DNA from: ZAX-1 sp046533095
GTDB lineage: Bacteria; Bacillota; Clostridia; Lachnospirales; Lachnospiraceae
Direction of reading: 5' to 3'
DNA length: 64,000 nucleotides
Assembly (NCBI GenBank): GCA_046533095.1
Contig: JAJQRA010000017.1
Span: 124,001 to 188,000, forward strand
Part shown: positions 11,401 to 19,673 of the stretch, in pieces
Numbering within the stretch: position 1 is the first letter of the stretch
Layout: each line of letters starts with the position of its first letter
The notes under the pieces: model-generated
Told to the model about the DNA's origin: nothing
The model's database searches: none
Seen by the model: the letters and a program-made list of their open reading frames with translations, nothing else
Position numbers and translations under genes: made by a program

Positions 11401-11515
11401 ACTTAAGAAAATGAAGCTAAGTGCGGAGGATAAGCAGGCATTAGACAAGATTGAGGATGATGTGCTTATTTTTGAAATGGATGACGCGACAAGTGGGATT
11501 GATCATCTATTATGA
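8402..11515 (+). CDS. Hybrid sensor kinase with Cache-type sensor, receiver and HPt domains
   Basis: The start at 8402 is chosen because GGAGG at 8390-8394 precedes it by seven bases; 40 further residues upstream overlap the lipoprotein gene. The 1037-residue protein has a transmembrane helix near 10-32, an extracytoplasmic domain with dCache-like features (WFVAAKKADGKIAYADPFVE), and a second helix near 288-310. HisKA follows with H345 in NMSHEIRTPMNSIIG, then an ATPase domain (GTGLGLAITQSL), a degenerate receiver-like stretch, and a true receiver with D749 in FMDHMMPEMDG. The C-terminal HPt domain has H904 in NAHALKSAAASIG. It thus contains a full internal phosphorelay but no DNA-binding domain. 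A sigma-54 activator starts 18 bases downstream; that activator lacks a receiver, so direct phosphotransfer to it is unlikely. Confidence 0.93.
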   Translation: MRATRKRRPSFTLLFMLIFIGVVTIVTVVISVVFTLNMRGVSYHNIEDYTRERMERVKGAITGELGAYESLLKHTAVSVAAMKAQKDVPKDEMQQYLQTMKDTIPSVSYLYFSSNARWDEPGGYLVYNDGWIPEPRWDNTKRPWFVAAKKADGKIAYADPFVEEAYGKLTIAISMIVYDSLGNDIGVISEEITIDSLGEIVNSNDVKTFIVDQDGRYITHENTNMILTESIFENNDVGQYQEQILSNQRWSNVDKNLYIVSALIPNTKWALVSIVPVADIYTETNNILRIMIIIASCILIFGAVAMFIVMRNEKLRKQGLKSLEAQRKAEDSNRAKSDFLSNMSHEIRTPMNSIIGMSELALRKNTSPDVGEYLAEIRTAGTNLLSIINDILDFSKIESDKIEIAHTPYLFASLVNDVVNLINVRIAEKPILFIVNVDPTIPNCIIGDEVRVRQILTNMLSNACKYTDEGFIKMTITANLMADDKAIFKFMIEDSGKGIKEEDMEKLFDKFTRLDMGKNQNVVGTGLGLAITQSLCQMMGGDITVSSVYEKGTVFTATLQQTYEDKEKLATVENVESKWVLFYEKVKLHADSLLYALNSLDVKSTRAQTVAEFVERIAGGEYDYAFFSGDAVAPVIELVKATPLKTVPIALLEVGEMVDWGGDHIVKPIFSIQVANVLNNVIVDNCHSDTKIRFIAPSAHVLVVDDMVANLKVAEGLMSLYQMQVSTCTSGEEALKQVSENKYDIVFMDHMMPEMDGVETTAAIRKLDSAPPSKELDYFKELTIIALTANAVVGMREMFLENGFTDYLAKPIEIHKLNKILECWIPKEKCVKVEADAISTAERTLPDIYGVNIEHGIEMIGGNEENYIDVLRLFANDACLRITSMQRASLDESADLTIFTNNAHALKSAAASIGAADVSEMAKSLEFAGKNNDTETIQNTIGKFLAELEKVATGIEKAIKPVSGMESEGVFEKIDPKDLRMLKQAIQTDDSTAINDLLVRLKKMKLSAEDKQALDKIEDDVLIFEMDDATSGIDHLL

Positions 11516-11533
11516 TGTAAGGAGTAGTATGCT

Positions 11534-13474
11534 ATGGATCAAAATGAGCTATGGAGAAAATTCCATAAGGATGAATGTACACGAAAACATGATATGAGTA
11601 GTGTAGCGCAGGAAGGGTGGGGGCGTAGCCTAGGGTATAAAATTGACTATGAATCGGTCCGTTTAGAGCCGGTTGACGCAAAGGTGTGGGACAAAGTGAA
11701 GCGTCAAACAAAGCGGCTGTATGTGTATGCGAATAGCATCATTGACCCAATGGTGCAGAAAAATCGCAATGATGATTTTGGCATCATGCTTTTCAGCAAA
11801 GAGGGCTATCTGCTACATTTGTATGGAACAGATTCTTTTCAGCAATGGTCGGATGAGATGCAAATTCAGACGGCCACCCAATGGTCGGAATCCATGATTG
11901 GGACAAATATTTTTTCGGTGGGTATCTTTCGCGATGGAGGGACATACTTGATCGGTGCGGAAAACTACGCCTCTTTTTTGATTCAGGGAGCTTATTATTT
12001 TGCACCGATTAAGCTCGAAAATGGCGACCTGTATGGCGGTGTTGCACTGGCTATGCCACTGAACGAGCAAAGGGATTCTTTTATCTATACGGCCGTGTCA
12101 ATCGCGCGGGCAATTGAGCTTCAGCTGTTCTGGTTTAATACAATGGAAATGTATGGTGAAATCACCGAGGGGCACGGATTGCTGACGCTAGACCAGTCCA
12201 ATGGGATCAATCATATTCTAATCATGAGTCGTGGAATCTATCAAATGCTGCACATTCCGCGAATAGATCTTTATTTTAACCTCTTAGAAGATGTAATCGA
12301 TCCATTACCCCACAACAAGGAGTTTTGGAATATCATCAATCAGAAAAAGGAGGTAGATGACAAAAATATAGAGATAGAAGTAAAGGGGAAATTGGTAGCT
12401 GTTAACATCAGTACCTCCGGCTACCATGAAAAAAAATTCCACATGAAAGGGCTAATCATTGCGATGAAGTCGTTTAAGCACATCCATCGGATGGTGTCTA
12501 AATATGCGGGTATGACTGCCCATTACCAATTTGAAGACATTGTGGGGGAAAGCACCATTTTCATGCAGACAATCAACCGTTGCAAAACTGCTGCACGGAC
12601 AGGTAGCAATATATTGCTGATGGGGGAAAGCGGTGTTGGCAAGGAACTGTTTGCACAGGCAGTACATAATGTAAGCAAGCGTGAGCAGGGCCCATTTGTT
12701 GCAGTAAACTGCGCAGCCTTCTCTAAGGAACTGATCGTAAGCGAGCTCTTTGGTTATGAAAGCGGTGCATACACCGGTGCAAAAAAAGGTGGCAGCATTG
12801 GGAAATTTGAGTTGGCAAATCAAGGGACTCTCTTTTTGGATGAAATCGGAGATATGCCCCTGGACCTTCAAGCTGTTTTATTGCGCGTCCTTGAAAATAA
12901 AAGTTTTATGAAAGTGGGTGGCAATATGCTGATACAAACAAATGTTCGAATTGTGGCGGCCACCAATCAAAATTTGACCGAGAAAATTGAAAAAGGCTTG
13001 TTTCGAGAGGATCTGTTTTATCGGCTTGGGATTGTGCGTATTCAAATCCCACCCCTGCGGGAACGTGGCGGGGATATTATGTTGCTGGCAAGACATTTTG
13101 TCAGCGAAATATGTGCTCGCCTTGGGAAAGAGCCAGTGACGCTGGCCCGAGATACGGCCTCCTTTTTCCATCTGTATCATTGGCCGGGAAATGTGCGAGA
13201 GCTTCAAAACCTTTTGGAAGGGCTTATCAGCACAACTGATGAGCTGGTGATCTGCAAGGCGATGGTTCGTCAATATTTAGGGGATGCCTATGAACCGCCA
13301 CGCAACAATGCCATGCAGGCAACCTTGCTTTTGCCGGAAAAAGAAAATGGAGAACGGGATAAAATCATTGATGCACTGCGCCAGTGCCGCAATAATCGGA
13401 GCGAAGCGGCAAATCTGCTAGGGATTTCCAGAAGAACACTATACCGGCGTTTGAAAGAATACCACCTCGTGTAA
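11534..13474 (+). CDS. Sigma-54-dependent transcriptional activator (GAF, AAA+, Fis-type HTH)
   Basis: The protein has 646 residues. The N-terminal half resembles the ligand-sensing GAF region of AcoR-type activators (WSESMIGTN, then APIKLENGDLYGGVAL). The AAA+ domain has Walker A GESGVGKE near residue 364, the sigma-54 contact loop as GAYTGA near 411 (usual form GAFTGA), and Walker B LFLDEIGD near 433. A Fis-type helix-turn-helix ends the protein (RSEAANLLGISRRTLYRRL). There is no receiver domain, so a bound metabolite probably controls it. Two -24/-12 promoters with TGGCACA arrays lie downstream, before 13864 and 24750, and are the obvious targets. Translation ends inside a terminator hairpin. 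Confidence 0.95.
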   Translation: MDQNELWRKFHKDECTRKHDMSSVAQEGWGRSLGYKIDYESVRLEPVDAKVWDKVKRQTKRLYVYANSIIDPMVQKNRNDDFGIMLFSKEGYLLHLYGTDSFQQWSDEMQIQTATQWSESMIGTNIFSVGIFRDGGTYLIGAENYASFLIQGAYYFAPIKLENGDLYGGVALAMPLNEQRDSFIYTAVSIARAIELQLFWFNTMEMYGEITEGHGLLTLDQSNGINHILIMSRGIYQMLHIPRIDLYFNLLEDVIDPLPHNKEFWNIINQKKEVDDKNIEIEVKGKLVAVNISTSGYHEKKFHMKGLIIAMKSFKHIHRMVSKYAGMTAHYQFEDIVGESTIFMQTINRCKTAARTGSNILLMGESGVGKELFAQAVHNVSKREQGPFVAVNCAAFSKELIVSELFGYESGAYTGAKKGGSIGKFELANQGTLFLDEIGDMPLDLQAVLLRVLENKSFMKVGGNMLIQTNVRIVAATNQNLTEKIEKGLFREDLFYRLGIVRIQIPPLRERGGDIMLLARHFVSEICARLGKEPVTLARDTASFFHLYHWPGNVRELQNLLEGLISTTDELVICKAMVRQYLGDAYEPPRNNAMQATLLLPEKENGERDKIIDALRQCRNNRSEAANLLGISRRTLYRRLKEYHLV

Positions 13475-13486
13475 GGTGGTATTTTT
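13458..13486 (+). terminator. Intrinsic terminator overlapping the activator stop codon
   Basis: AATACCACCT (13458-13467) pairs with AGGTGGTATT (13474-13483) around a six-base loop and is followed by a T run. The stop codon of the activator is inside the hairpin. Confidence 0.85.
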
Positions 13487-13529
13487 ACTGTGACGCATAA
13501 GAAAGATACTGCTTTATCAGTGACTGCTG

Positions 13530-13653
13530 TGGCACAAATGGCACATTTTGGCACAAATCTTTCCGTGCTTTATGGCGGGATTTCCTTTGAGATACTGAAT
13601 TTTTGTGTATTGGCACAGAATGGTTGGCGCAAATTGGCACAAATGCTGTGCCG
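13530..13653 (+). promoter_or_regulatory. Upstream activating array of TGGCACA boxes (first set)
   Basis: TGGCAC/TGGCGC boxes start at 13530, 13539, 13549, 13611, 13625 and 13635, and a GTGCC half-site on the other strand ends the run at 13653. Most neighbours are about one helical turn apart. The array sits 130-260 bases upstream of the -24/-12 promoter at 13786, the usual place for an enhancer-binding protein. The binding protein is inferred to be the activator encoded at 11534. Confidence 0.7.
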
Positions 13654-13733
13654 ACTGAACGTTGTTTATGAAAAAGAAAACAAAATGTACTGATTTAATA
13701 AACTGTTCTAATCAAAAACAAACAATTTGACCG

Positions 13734-13748
13734 AAAATAGGCTATTTT
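13734..13748. repeat. AAAATAGGCTATTTT palindrome before the first sigma-54 promoter
   Basis: A near-perfect palindrome (only the central base breaks symmetry). A very similar copy, AAAATAGGCTATTAT, lies at 24446-24460 before the second sigma-54 promoter. Both lie between the TGGCACA array and the promoter, which suggests a second regulator or an IHF/HU-like bending site. No function is proven. Confidence 0.45.
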
Positions 13749-13785
13749 TTTGAATAATAATGGAAAGTATGACGAAGAATATTTA

Positions 13786-13801
13786 TTGGCACGATTCTTG
13801 C
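13786..13801 (+). promoter_or_regulatory. Sigma-54 (-24/-12) promoter of the CoA-transferase/beta-oxidation set
   Basis: TTGGCACGATTCTTGC matches the TTGGCAC-N5-TTGC consensus, with GG and GC ten bases apart. It lies 62 bases before the ATG at 13864. Confidence 0.85.
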
Positions 13802-13863
13802 TTTAAATAATACTAGCAGGCAATATTGCCAGTATCATGATTAAAAATGATTGGAGGATAAAT

Positions 13864-15162
13864 ATGAATTTACAAGAAACGTACAAAAGCAAACTGGTTT
13901 CTGTTGAAGAAGCGGCAAAGAAGATTGAATCGGGGGATAAAATTTGGTGTGGGCCTTGTACCGCCGGTCCTCTACAACTGATGGATGCAATAGCCGACCG
14001 TGTCGATGAACTTACGGATGTAGAAATTGTGAGCGGTCTTGCGCTATATCCGTACAAGCTTTTCCAGTCTCCAAAGTATATTGGGAAGATTGACTATTAT
14101 ACCTATTTTTATGGTGGATATGAGAGAGCCTTGTTTAAAAATGGCAATATCAACGTAAATTCCTGTAATCTGTCCCAGCTTAACCGTGCTTTGATCAATG
14201 TTCATCATGTAAAGACATTGATAAGCGAAGTTTCTGAACCGGATGAAGAGGGCTATATGTATTATGGTCCGGTGGGTTCTTTCGTCAACGGCGATGTCGC
14301 TGAGTATGCTGAAAAAATTATTGTTCAGGTAAACAGGCTTCAGCCTCACATTCATGGCCCTAATAATAAAACGAGGATTCACGTGAACGATGTGACATGG
14401 ATTTGTGAGGTGGAAGAGCATGCAATGCCACTGTTCCCCAATCCTGAAGTGAGCGAGGTTGAGCAAAAAATCGCCAATTATATTGTGGAACAAATACCGG
14501 ATGGTGCAACCATTCAAGTGGGTATCGGTGGATTGGCAAACGCAGTTGCCTACGGATTGGATTCTAGAAAGAACTTGTCGGTTCATTCCGAAATGTTTAC
14601 GGACGCTTTGATGTATTTGTACAAAAAAGGTGTTATTAGTGGGACGATTTTAGTTGCCTTTAGTATGGGAAATAAGGAACTCTATGAATTTTTACACAAT
14701 GGACCCGTGCAGATGGCTCCGGCCAGCTTCGTAAACAGCCCATTGGAAATCATGAAGTGTGAGAAGTTTGTTGGCATCAACAGCTGTTTGATGGCGGATC
14801 TTACCGGACAGGTTTGCTCTGAATCGCTCGGGCACTTGCAGTATTCATCTACCGGTGGACAAAACGATTATGCGAAAGGTACCAGTTTGGTCGATGAAGC
14901 AAAAGCATTCCTTTGCATGGCTTCTACCAACACAGCAAAGGACGGAACCTTAAGATCCACAATTACGCTCAACTTGCCACCAGGAGCAGCAGTAAGTGTT
15001 GCCCGTTCGGATGTTGCGTATGTCGTTACAGAATATGGTATAGCTAATATAAGAAACAGAAGCATCCGCCAGCGTGTGAATGCAATGATTGAGATTGCAC
15101 ATCCAAGTTTCCGTGAGTCGTTGCGCAAAGAGGCAATTGAAGCTGGCCTGATTTTAACGTAA
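13864..15162 (+). CDS. Acetyl-CoA hydrolase/CoA-transferase family protein (4-hydroxybutyrate/butyryl-CoA transferase-like)
   Basis: The ATG at 13864 follows GGAGG by six bases; the ATG at 13837 lacks a site. The 432-residue protein has the two-domain class I CoA-transferase layout of the acetate-using group: the glutamate that forms the glutamyl-CoA thioester is predicted at E243 in VHSEMFTDA, followed by DLTGQVCSES and SSTGGQNDYAKG. It would move CoA between acetyl-CoA and a fatty or short-chain acid, activating the acid without ATP. It is the first gene after the sigma-54 promoter and has a paralog at 26075. Its last codons and stop are the first copy of a 63-base tandem repeat. Exact acid specificity is unknown. 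Confidence 0.9.
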   Translation: MNLQETYKSKLVSVEEAAKKIESGDKIWCGPCTAGPLQLMDAIADRVDELTDVEIVSGLALYPYKLFQSPKYIGKIDYYTYFYGGYERALFKNGNINVNSCNLSQLNRALINVHHVKTLISEVSEPDEEGYMYYGPVGSFVNGDVAEYAEKIIVQVNRLQPHIHGPNNKTRIHVNDVTWICEVEEHAMPLFPNPEVSEVEQKIANYIVEQIPDGATIQVGIGGLANAVAYGLDSRKNLSVHSEMFTDALMYLYKKGVISGTILVAFSMGNKELYEFLHNGPVQMAPASFVNSPLEIMKCEKFVGINSCLMADLTGQVCSESLGHLQYSSTGGQNDYAKGTSLVDEAKAFLCMASTNTAKDGTLRSTITLNLPPGAAVSVARSDVAYVVTEYGIANIRNRSIRQRVNAMIEIAHPSFRESLRKEAIEAGLILT

Positions 15163-15286
15163 ACGTCATAATCGTAAGACCTGCATGACCGTTAAACAGT
15201 GGAAGCTGGTCAGATTTTAACGTAAACGTCATAATCGTAAGACCTGCATGACCGTTAAACAGTAGAAACTGGTCAGATGTTAGGTT
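15141..15286. repeat. 63-base tandem repeat spanning the end of the CoA-transferase gene
   Basis: Units start at 15141, 15204 and (partial, about 20 bases) 15267. Each full unit has the stretch GATTTTAACGTAAACGTCAT and then a GACCTGCATGACCGTTAAAC run. The first unit contains the last codons and stop codon, and the second repeats that stop. The unit is 21 codons long. No hairpin with a T run is evident. Confidence 0.9.
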
Positions 15287-15328
15287 GCACCATAATAAAT
15301 AAACACATGAATGGAGGAATTGTTAATC

Positions 15329-17065
15329 ATGGCAAAGAAAAAATCAGTTTTATTTAATCCAAATACTTTTGAGGGGAAAGAATACGACCCAAAGAGCCGT
15401 CAGGCAATGTTGGACACCATCGACTTTTTCGAGAAAAAAGGGTTGAAAGAAATCCGTGAGGACAATAAGGCTCTCATCTGGCAGGCAGACTGGATGCGAT
15501 ATCAGCGCGATCATGGCATTCTGGCTACAATGCTGACAGCAAAGGGATATGGAGATGAAGATTCTCGTTTTGATCTCTACCGTCTTTGTCCGCTTAGTGA
15601 AATTCTCGGCTTTTACGGCGAGGCGTACCAGTACACACTGCAAGTTTCCGTGCTTGGCGTTAGCCCGATTTGGATGGGCGACAACGAAGAGCAGAAGCAT
15701 GATCTGGCAAAATTGCTTAAGGAAGGTCACCTGTTCGCATTCGGCATGTCCGAAAAAGAGCATGGAGCAGATCTTTATTCTAATGAATGCACGATCACTC
15801 CGGTGGGCGATGGCAAATATGTCGCAAACGGCAACAAATATTACATCGGTAATTCGCACATTTCTCCAAAGATCTCAACAATGGGCAAGAATAGCGAAAC
15901 CGGAGAATGGGCATTCTGGGTAGTAGATTGTAACCATCGCAACTACAAATATGTGAAAGACATCATCTGTGAAGATGTAGGTCAGTGCCGCTTGGGCGAA
16001 TATGAAATGATCGAATACCCGATTACCGACTATGATATCCTAAAACAAGGCGATGGTGCATTTGCGGACGGTCTTTCCAGTGTTAATATTGGTAAATTCC
16101 AATTAGGTTTCTCTGCTGCCGGCATCGCAGCGCATGCACTTTATGAGGCCATTACCCATTCCAACCGCCGCGTAATTTACGAGAAACAAGTAACCGAATT
16201 TCCACATATCCGTGCATTCCTTTCAGAAGCTTTTTGCCGTATCAATGCAATGAAACTTTATGCTTTACGTAGTAGAGACTATTTCCGCGTAATGTCAGCA
16301 GAAGACCGCCGTTACCTTATTTTCAATCCAATCCAGAAGATGAAAGTAACCACACAGGGTGGCGATGTAATGCGGCTTATCATGGACGTTGTATGTGCGA
16401 AAGGCTACGAAACCGAAAACTATATTTCCGAGGCTAGAACGACGTTGGATTATCTGTTTAGGCTAGAAGGCACTGCTCATGTGAATATGGCATTGGTTAT
16501 CAAGTTTATGCAGAACTATTTCTTCAACAATGTAGACTACCCTGAAATTGGAATTGTAAGCGAAGAAAAGGATGACGCAAACATATTCGCACAGACGATG
16601 GGTGGCCTTGGCAAAGTCAAATTCCCTGACTACAAAAAAGCCTATGAGGGTATTGACCTGCCGAATGTAAAGATTTTCGCACAGCAAATCGAGAAATTCC
16701 GCGAGCTGCTCATAAAGGGCGCTCCCGATGTAAAGCTTATCAAGAACATGGACTACATGCTTAATTTCGGCGAAATATTTACTATGATCGTGTATGCGCA
16801 GCTCGTTTTAGAAGGTGCAAAGCTAAATGATGTTGAGGATGATCTGATTGACCAGATCTTCGCACTGTTTGTCAAGGATATCAATAAGTATGCCCTGACA
16901 CAGCTTAACACGCAAAACAACACCGAAATTCAAATTGCCTACCTAAAAGAGTTGACCCTGATTTCTCCGATCATTGACAAAGAAAAAGACTTTAAGTTCT
17001 GGAAAGAATATGTTCAGGTATTAGACGGAGCTTATGTTATGAATGGTTCAGAAATCGGCGTATAA
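15329..17065 (+). CDS. Acyl-CoA dehydrogenase, FadE-like long form
   Basis: The start at 15329 is chosen because GGAGG lies at 15313-15317; the ATG at 15311 would overlap that site. The 578-residue flavoprotein makes the 2,3-trans double bond of acyl-CoA. Visible signs are FGMSEKEHGADL (substrate/FAD loop), GFSAAGIAAHALYEAITHSNRR, and RLEGTAHVN, where E380 falls at the usual catalytic-base position. About 180 residues follow that point, more than in short- and medium-chain enzymes, as in the long bacterial FadE-like group. It needs an electron acceptor such as ETF, which is not in the window. It lies inside the beta-oxidation set, before the ligase. Confidence 0.88.
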   Translation: MAKKKSVLFNPNTFEGKEYDPKSRQAMLDTIDFFEKKGLKEIREDNKALIWQADWMRYQRDHGILATMLTAKGYGDEDSRFDLYRLCPLSEILGFYGEAYQYTLQVSVLGVSPIWMGDNEEQKHDLAKLLKEGHLFAFGMSEKEHGADLYSNECTITPVGDGKYVANGNKYYIGNSHISPKISTMGKNSETGEWAFWVVDCNHRNYKYVKDIICEDVGQCRLGEYEMIEYPITDYDILKQGDGAFADGLSSVNIGKFQLGFSAAGIAAHALYEAITHSNRRVIYEKQVTEFPHIRAFLSEAFCRINAMKLYALRSRDYFRVMSAEDRRYLIFNPIQKMKVTTQGGDVMRLIMDVVCAKGYETENYISEARTTLDYLFRLEGTAHVNMALVIKFMQNYFFNNVDYPEIGIVSEEKDDANIFAQTMGGLGKVKFPDYKKAYEGIDLPNVKIFAQQIEKFRELLIKGAPDVKLIKNMDYMLNFGEIFTMIVYAQLVLEGAKLNDVEDDLIDQIFALFVKDINKYALTQLNTQNNTEIQIAYLKELTLISPIIDKEKDFKFWKEYVQVLDGAYVMNGSEIGV

Positions 17066-17105
17066 TCGAGTTAGGATTTATTGCGAAAACAGTTTTTAAA
17101 CCAAG

Positions 17106-17156
17106 GATATTCCTGGACATTGATGGGTCTGCGGATTCCAAATGTCCGGGAATATC
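17106..17156 (+). repeat. 16-base-pair hairpin in the leader of the acyl-CoA ligase gene
   Basis: GATATTCCTGGACATT (17106-17121) pairs with AATGTCCGGGAATATC (17141-17156), one G-U pair, around 19 bases. It sits between the dehydrogenase stop (17065) and the ribosome site at 17165. There is no T run behind it, so it is more likely an mRNA processing, stability or attenuation element than a plain terminator. Confidence 0.75.
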
Positions 17157-17177
17157 GAATATTTAGGAGGTGAGAAT

Positions 17178-18746
17178 TTGCTACACTATACTACTGCGCC
17201 TAATCTAGCTCGGGATCGGATGCGTATCGATGGAAAACGAGAAGCAATCTTTGACTATGACAATCAACGCCACTACACCTACAACGAACTGTATGCGCGT
17301 TCAGATCGGCTTGCTTCATTTTTACTACATCAATTGGATATGAAAAAGGGCGATCGTATCGCCTTTTGTGCTACCAATTCAGTGGCGCATATCGATGCAT
17401 TCTATGCTAGTCTTAAAACCGGCTACATCATCACGACTTATAACCATATGCTCAGTGTGAACGAACTTAGCCAATTTTTAATGAAAGAGACTCCCAAGGT
17501 TTTATTCTATACGAGTGGCGTTTCCAAGCTGATGGCAAAGATAAAGGTAAAGCATGACTTGGCCATACAATACATCTCATTAGATAGTACACCTATGGAT
17601 GGAGAGGAGTATTGCTACAACGACATTATGGCGTTTGAGGCAAAACCCATTCCAGAAGAAATGACTCCAGATTTTGAAGACACACAAATGCTGATTCATA
17701 CAGGCGGCACAACCGGCTTGCCCAAAGCGGCGGTCATCAGCTACCGTTCCCTGTTCTTCAACACAGTGGGAGCGGTTTTCTCTTTTGGACTAAGTATGCT
17801 AGATAGTACCCATGTAATGCTCCCACTATTTCACACGGCAGCATGGAATGTGTTGACCTTGCCGGTACTACATATCGGTGGCAGGTTGATCATCACCTCT
17901 GGCTGTTACGCTGAAACGTCCCTTAAAATCATCGCCGAAGAAAAGCCAACTGTCTTGATGAGCGTAGAGACACTTTACTTAAATATAGCGGAGCACCCAA
18001 ATTTTGCCGGCACTGATTTTAGTTCCCTGCGTTTTCTAATTTCGGGTGCGGCACCAATCTCACAAAAACTGATGAATATTTACTGGAAGCGTGGGATCAA
18101 GCTGGTGAACGGTTATGGCATGACTGAAATCGGTCCAACGAATATAGCGACACCTGTCAATTCTATGAGCATTGAAGAAATCAAAGCCAAAGGAGCTACT
18201 GCCGGGAAGCCCCTGTTTTTTAACAATGTGCGCATTGTGGACGAGGATGGGCAGGATGTGCCTGACGGAGAGGATGGGGAGTTGATTTTTCAGGGAGAGC
18301 TTAGCTTCTCCGGCTATTGGATGGATCAAAAGAGTGCCGATGAGATCAGCAAGGATGGTTGGATTTATAGTGGCGATATTGGTTGCCGGGATTCGGAAGG
18401 CTTTTATTATATTCGTGGGCGGAAAAAGAACATGTTCATTTCCGGTGGCGAAAACATTTACCCAATTGAAATTGAACAAGTACTAATAAACTTAGATTCG
18501 GTGTTGGATGCTTGTGTTATCGGCATTCCCGACACTAGGTGGGGCGAGGTCGGAAAAGCCCTCGTGGTAAAACGACCTGATGTAGATATAGATGAAGATA
18601 GCTTGATGCAGGCATTATCAAAGCAATTGAGCAAGGTAAAGCGGCCAAAATGTATACAATTTGTAGATAATATTCCAAAAAACAGCATTGGAAAGTTAGA
18701 CTTCAAGCAAATTTACGCACAATATGGCGTAAAATCGTCAAATTAG
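17178..18746 (+). CDS. Long/medium-chain acyl-CoA synthetase (AMP-forming)
   Basis: A TTG start at 17178 follows AGGAGG by seven bases. An in-frame ATG at 17142 has no such site and lies in the right arm of the leader hairpin, so TTG is preferred (522 residues). The ANL-family motifs are present: the P-loop IHTGGTTGLPKAA, the NGYGMTEIGP adenylate motif, YSGDIGCRDSEGFYYIRGRKKNMFISGGENIYP, and the C-terminal lysine in KNSIGKLDFKQ. It would turn a free carboxylic acid into acyl-CoA with ATP going to AMP. It supplies the neighbouring beta-oxidation genes. Chain length cannot be read from the sequence. Confidence 0.9.
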   Translation: MLHYTTAPNLARDRMRIDGKREAIFDYDNQRHYTYNELYARSDRLASFLLHQLDMKKGDRIAFCATNSVAHIDAFYASLKTGYIITTYNHMLSVNELSQFLMKETPKVLFYTSGVSKLMAKIKVKHDLAIQYISLDSTPMDGEEYCYNDIMAFEAKPIPEEMTPDFEDTQMLIHTGGTTGLPKAAVISYRSLFFNTVGAVFSFGLSMLDSTHVMLPLFHTAAWNVLTLPVLHIGGRLIITSGCYAETSLKIIAEEKPTVLMSVETLYLNIAEHPNFAGTDFSSLRFLISGAAPISQKLMNIYWKRGIKLVNGYGMTEIGPTNIATPVNSMSIEEIKAKGATAGKPLFFNNVRIVDEDGQDVPDGEDGELIFQGELSFSGYWMDQKSADEISKDGWIYSGDIGCRDSEGFYYIRGRKKNMFISGGENIYPIEIEQVLINLDSVLDACVIGIPDTRWGEVGKALVVKRPDVDIDEDSLMQALSKQLSKVKRPKCIQFVDNIPKNSIGKLDFKQIYAQYGVKSSN

Positions 18747-18774
18747 AAAAAGAGACTCACAAGGAGGAAACGAA

Positions 18775-19566
18775 ATGGGAGCGAATATTTTAACAAATAT
18801 TGAAGGGCAGATTGCGGTGGTGACGGTGAATCGGCCAAAATCACTCAATTCCTTGATATTGGAATGTTTTTCTGAACTGGCAGATGCCTTTGATGCTTGC
18901 GACAAAAATGAGGCCGTGCGTGCAATCGTGGTGACTGGTGCTGGAAAGAACTTTTCCTCTGGCGGTGATCTTGACATGTTTCAGGATTTCCTGGACAACG
19001 GCTATACCTTTGAGCAGGCGAACAGTGACGTGATAGAAGCGAGCAGGATGGCGATAGCGATGCGGCAATGTAAAAAGCCAATCGTGGCGGCTATCAGTGG
19101 CGCATGTTTTGGAGCCGGGCTCTCCCTTGCACTCGCTTGTGATTTTAGGGTGATTGACCCTAATGTCAAAATGAGCACGGCATTCGTCAATATAGGATTT
19201 TCTGGCGATACGGGCTGTATTTTTGCGTTGGAAAAGATGTTAGGCATTGCCAAGATGACAGAACTGATGATGCTTGGAAGTGTTCTAGATGCAGAACAAA
19301 TCATGGGGCTTGGCCTGGCAAGTAAGATGTCCGAGGAAGGAAAGTCTTATGAAACCGCTAGGGGAATGGCTCTTAAGTTAGCAAAGGGGCCAACGGCAAC
19401 CTATGGGCTACAAAAGGCACTCATTTGGGAATATTTCTTTAAAGATTATGATGCCTATTCAAAAATTGAAGCAAAATACATGGGATTATCTACCCAAAAG
19501 CAGGACTTTGCGGAAGCGATTTCAGCCTTTTTGGAAAAGCGGAAGCCAAATTTTGTCGGGAAATAG
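18775..19566 (+). CDS. Enoyl-CoA hydratase/isomerase family protein
   Basis: Start ATG follows AAGGAGG. The 263-residue crotonase-fold protein has oxyanion-hole segments (GAGKNFSSGGDLDMF and ISGACFGAGLSLALACDFRV). The two glutamates of classical hydratases are not both evident: the region reads STAFVNIGFSGDTG, with Asp where the second acid is expected. It may therefore be an isomerase or a specialised hydratase rather than the main hydratase, which could be the C-terminal domain of the next gene. It lies 28 bases after the ligase. Confidence 0.85.
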   Translation: MGANILTNIEGQIAVVTVNRPKSLNSLILECFSELADAFDACDKNEAVRAIVVTGAGKNFSSGGDLDMFQDFLDNGYTFEQANSDVIEASRMAIAMRQCKKPIVAAISGACFGAGLSLALACDFRVIDPNVKMSTAFVNIGFSGDTGCIFALEKMLGIAKMTELMMLGSVLDAEQIMGLGLASKMSEEGKSYETARGMALKLAKGPTATYGLQKALIWEYFFKDYDAYSKIEAKYMGLSTQKQDFAEAISAFLEKRKPNFVGK

Positions 19567-19673
19567 TAACGATTTAGCATATTCAGTAATGCGAGATGTT
19601 TAAAAATGCGACGAATAAGGAGAAATGGCTGAATGTTGCTGAATGAGAAATGAAAATGGAGGGCGTTGTTTAA

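Noticed and set aside
11534..13474. Direct response-regulator partner of the kinase at 8402
   Set aside because: The activator lacks a receiver domain, so it is not a normal NtrC-type partner despite its position.
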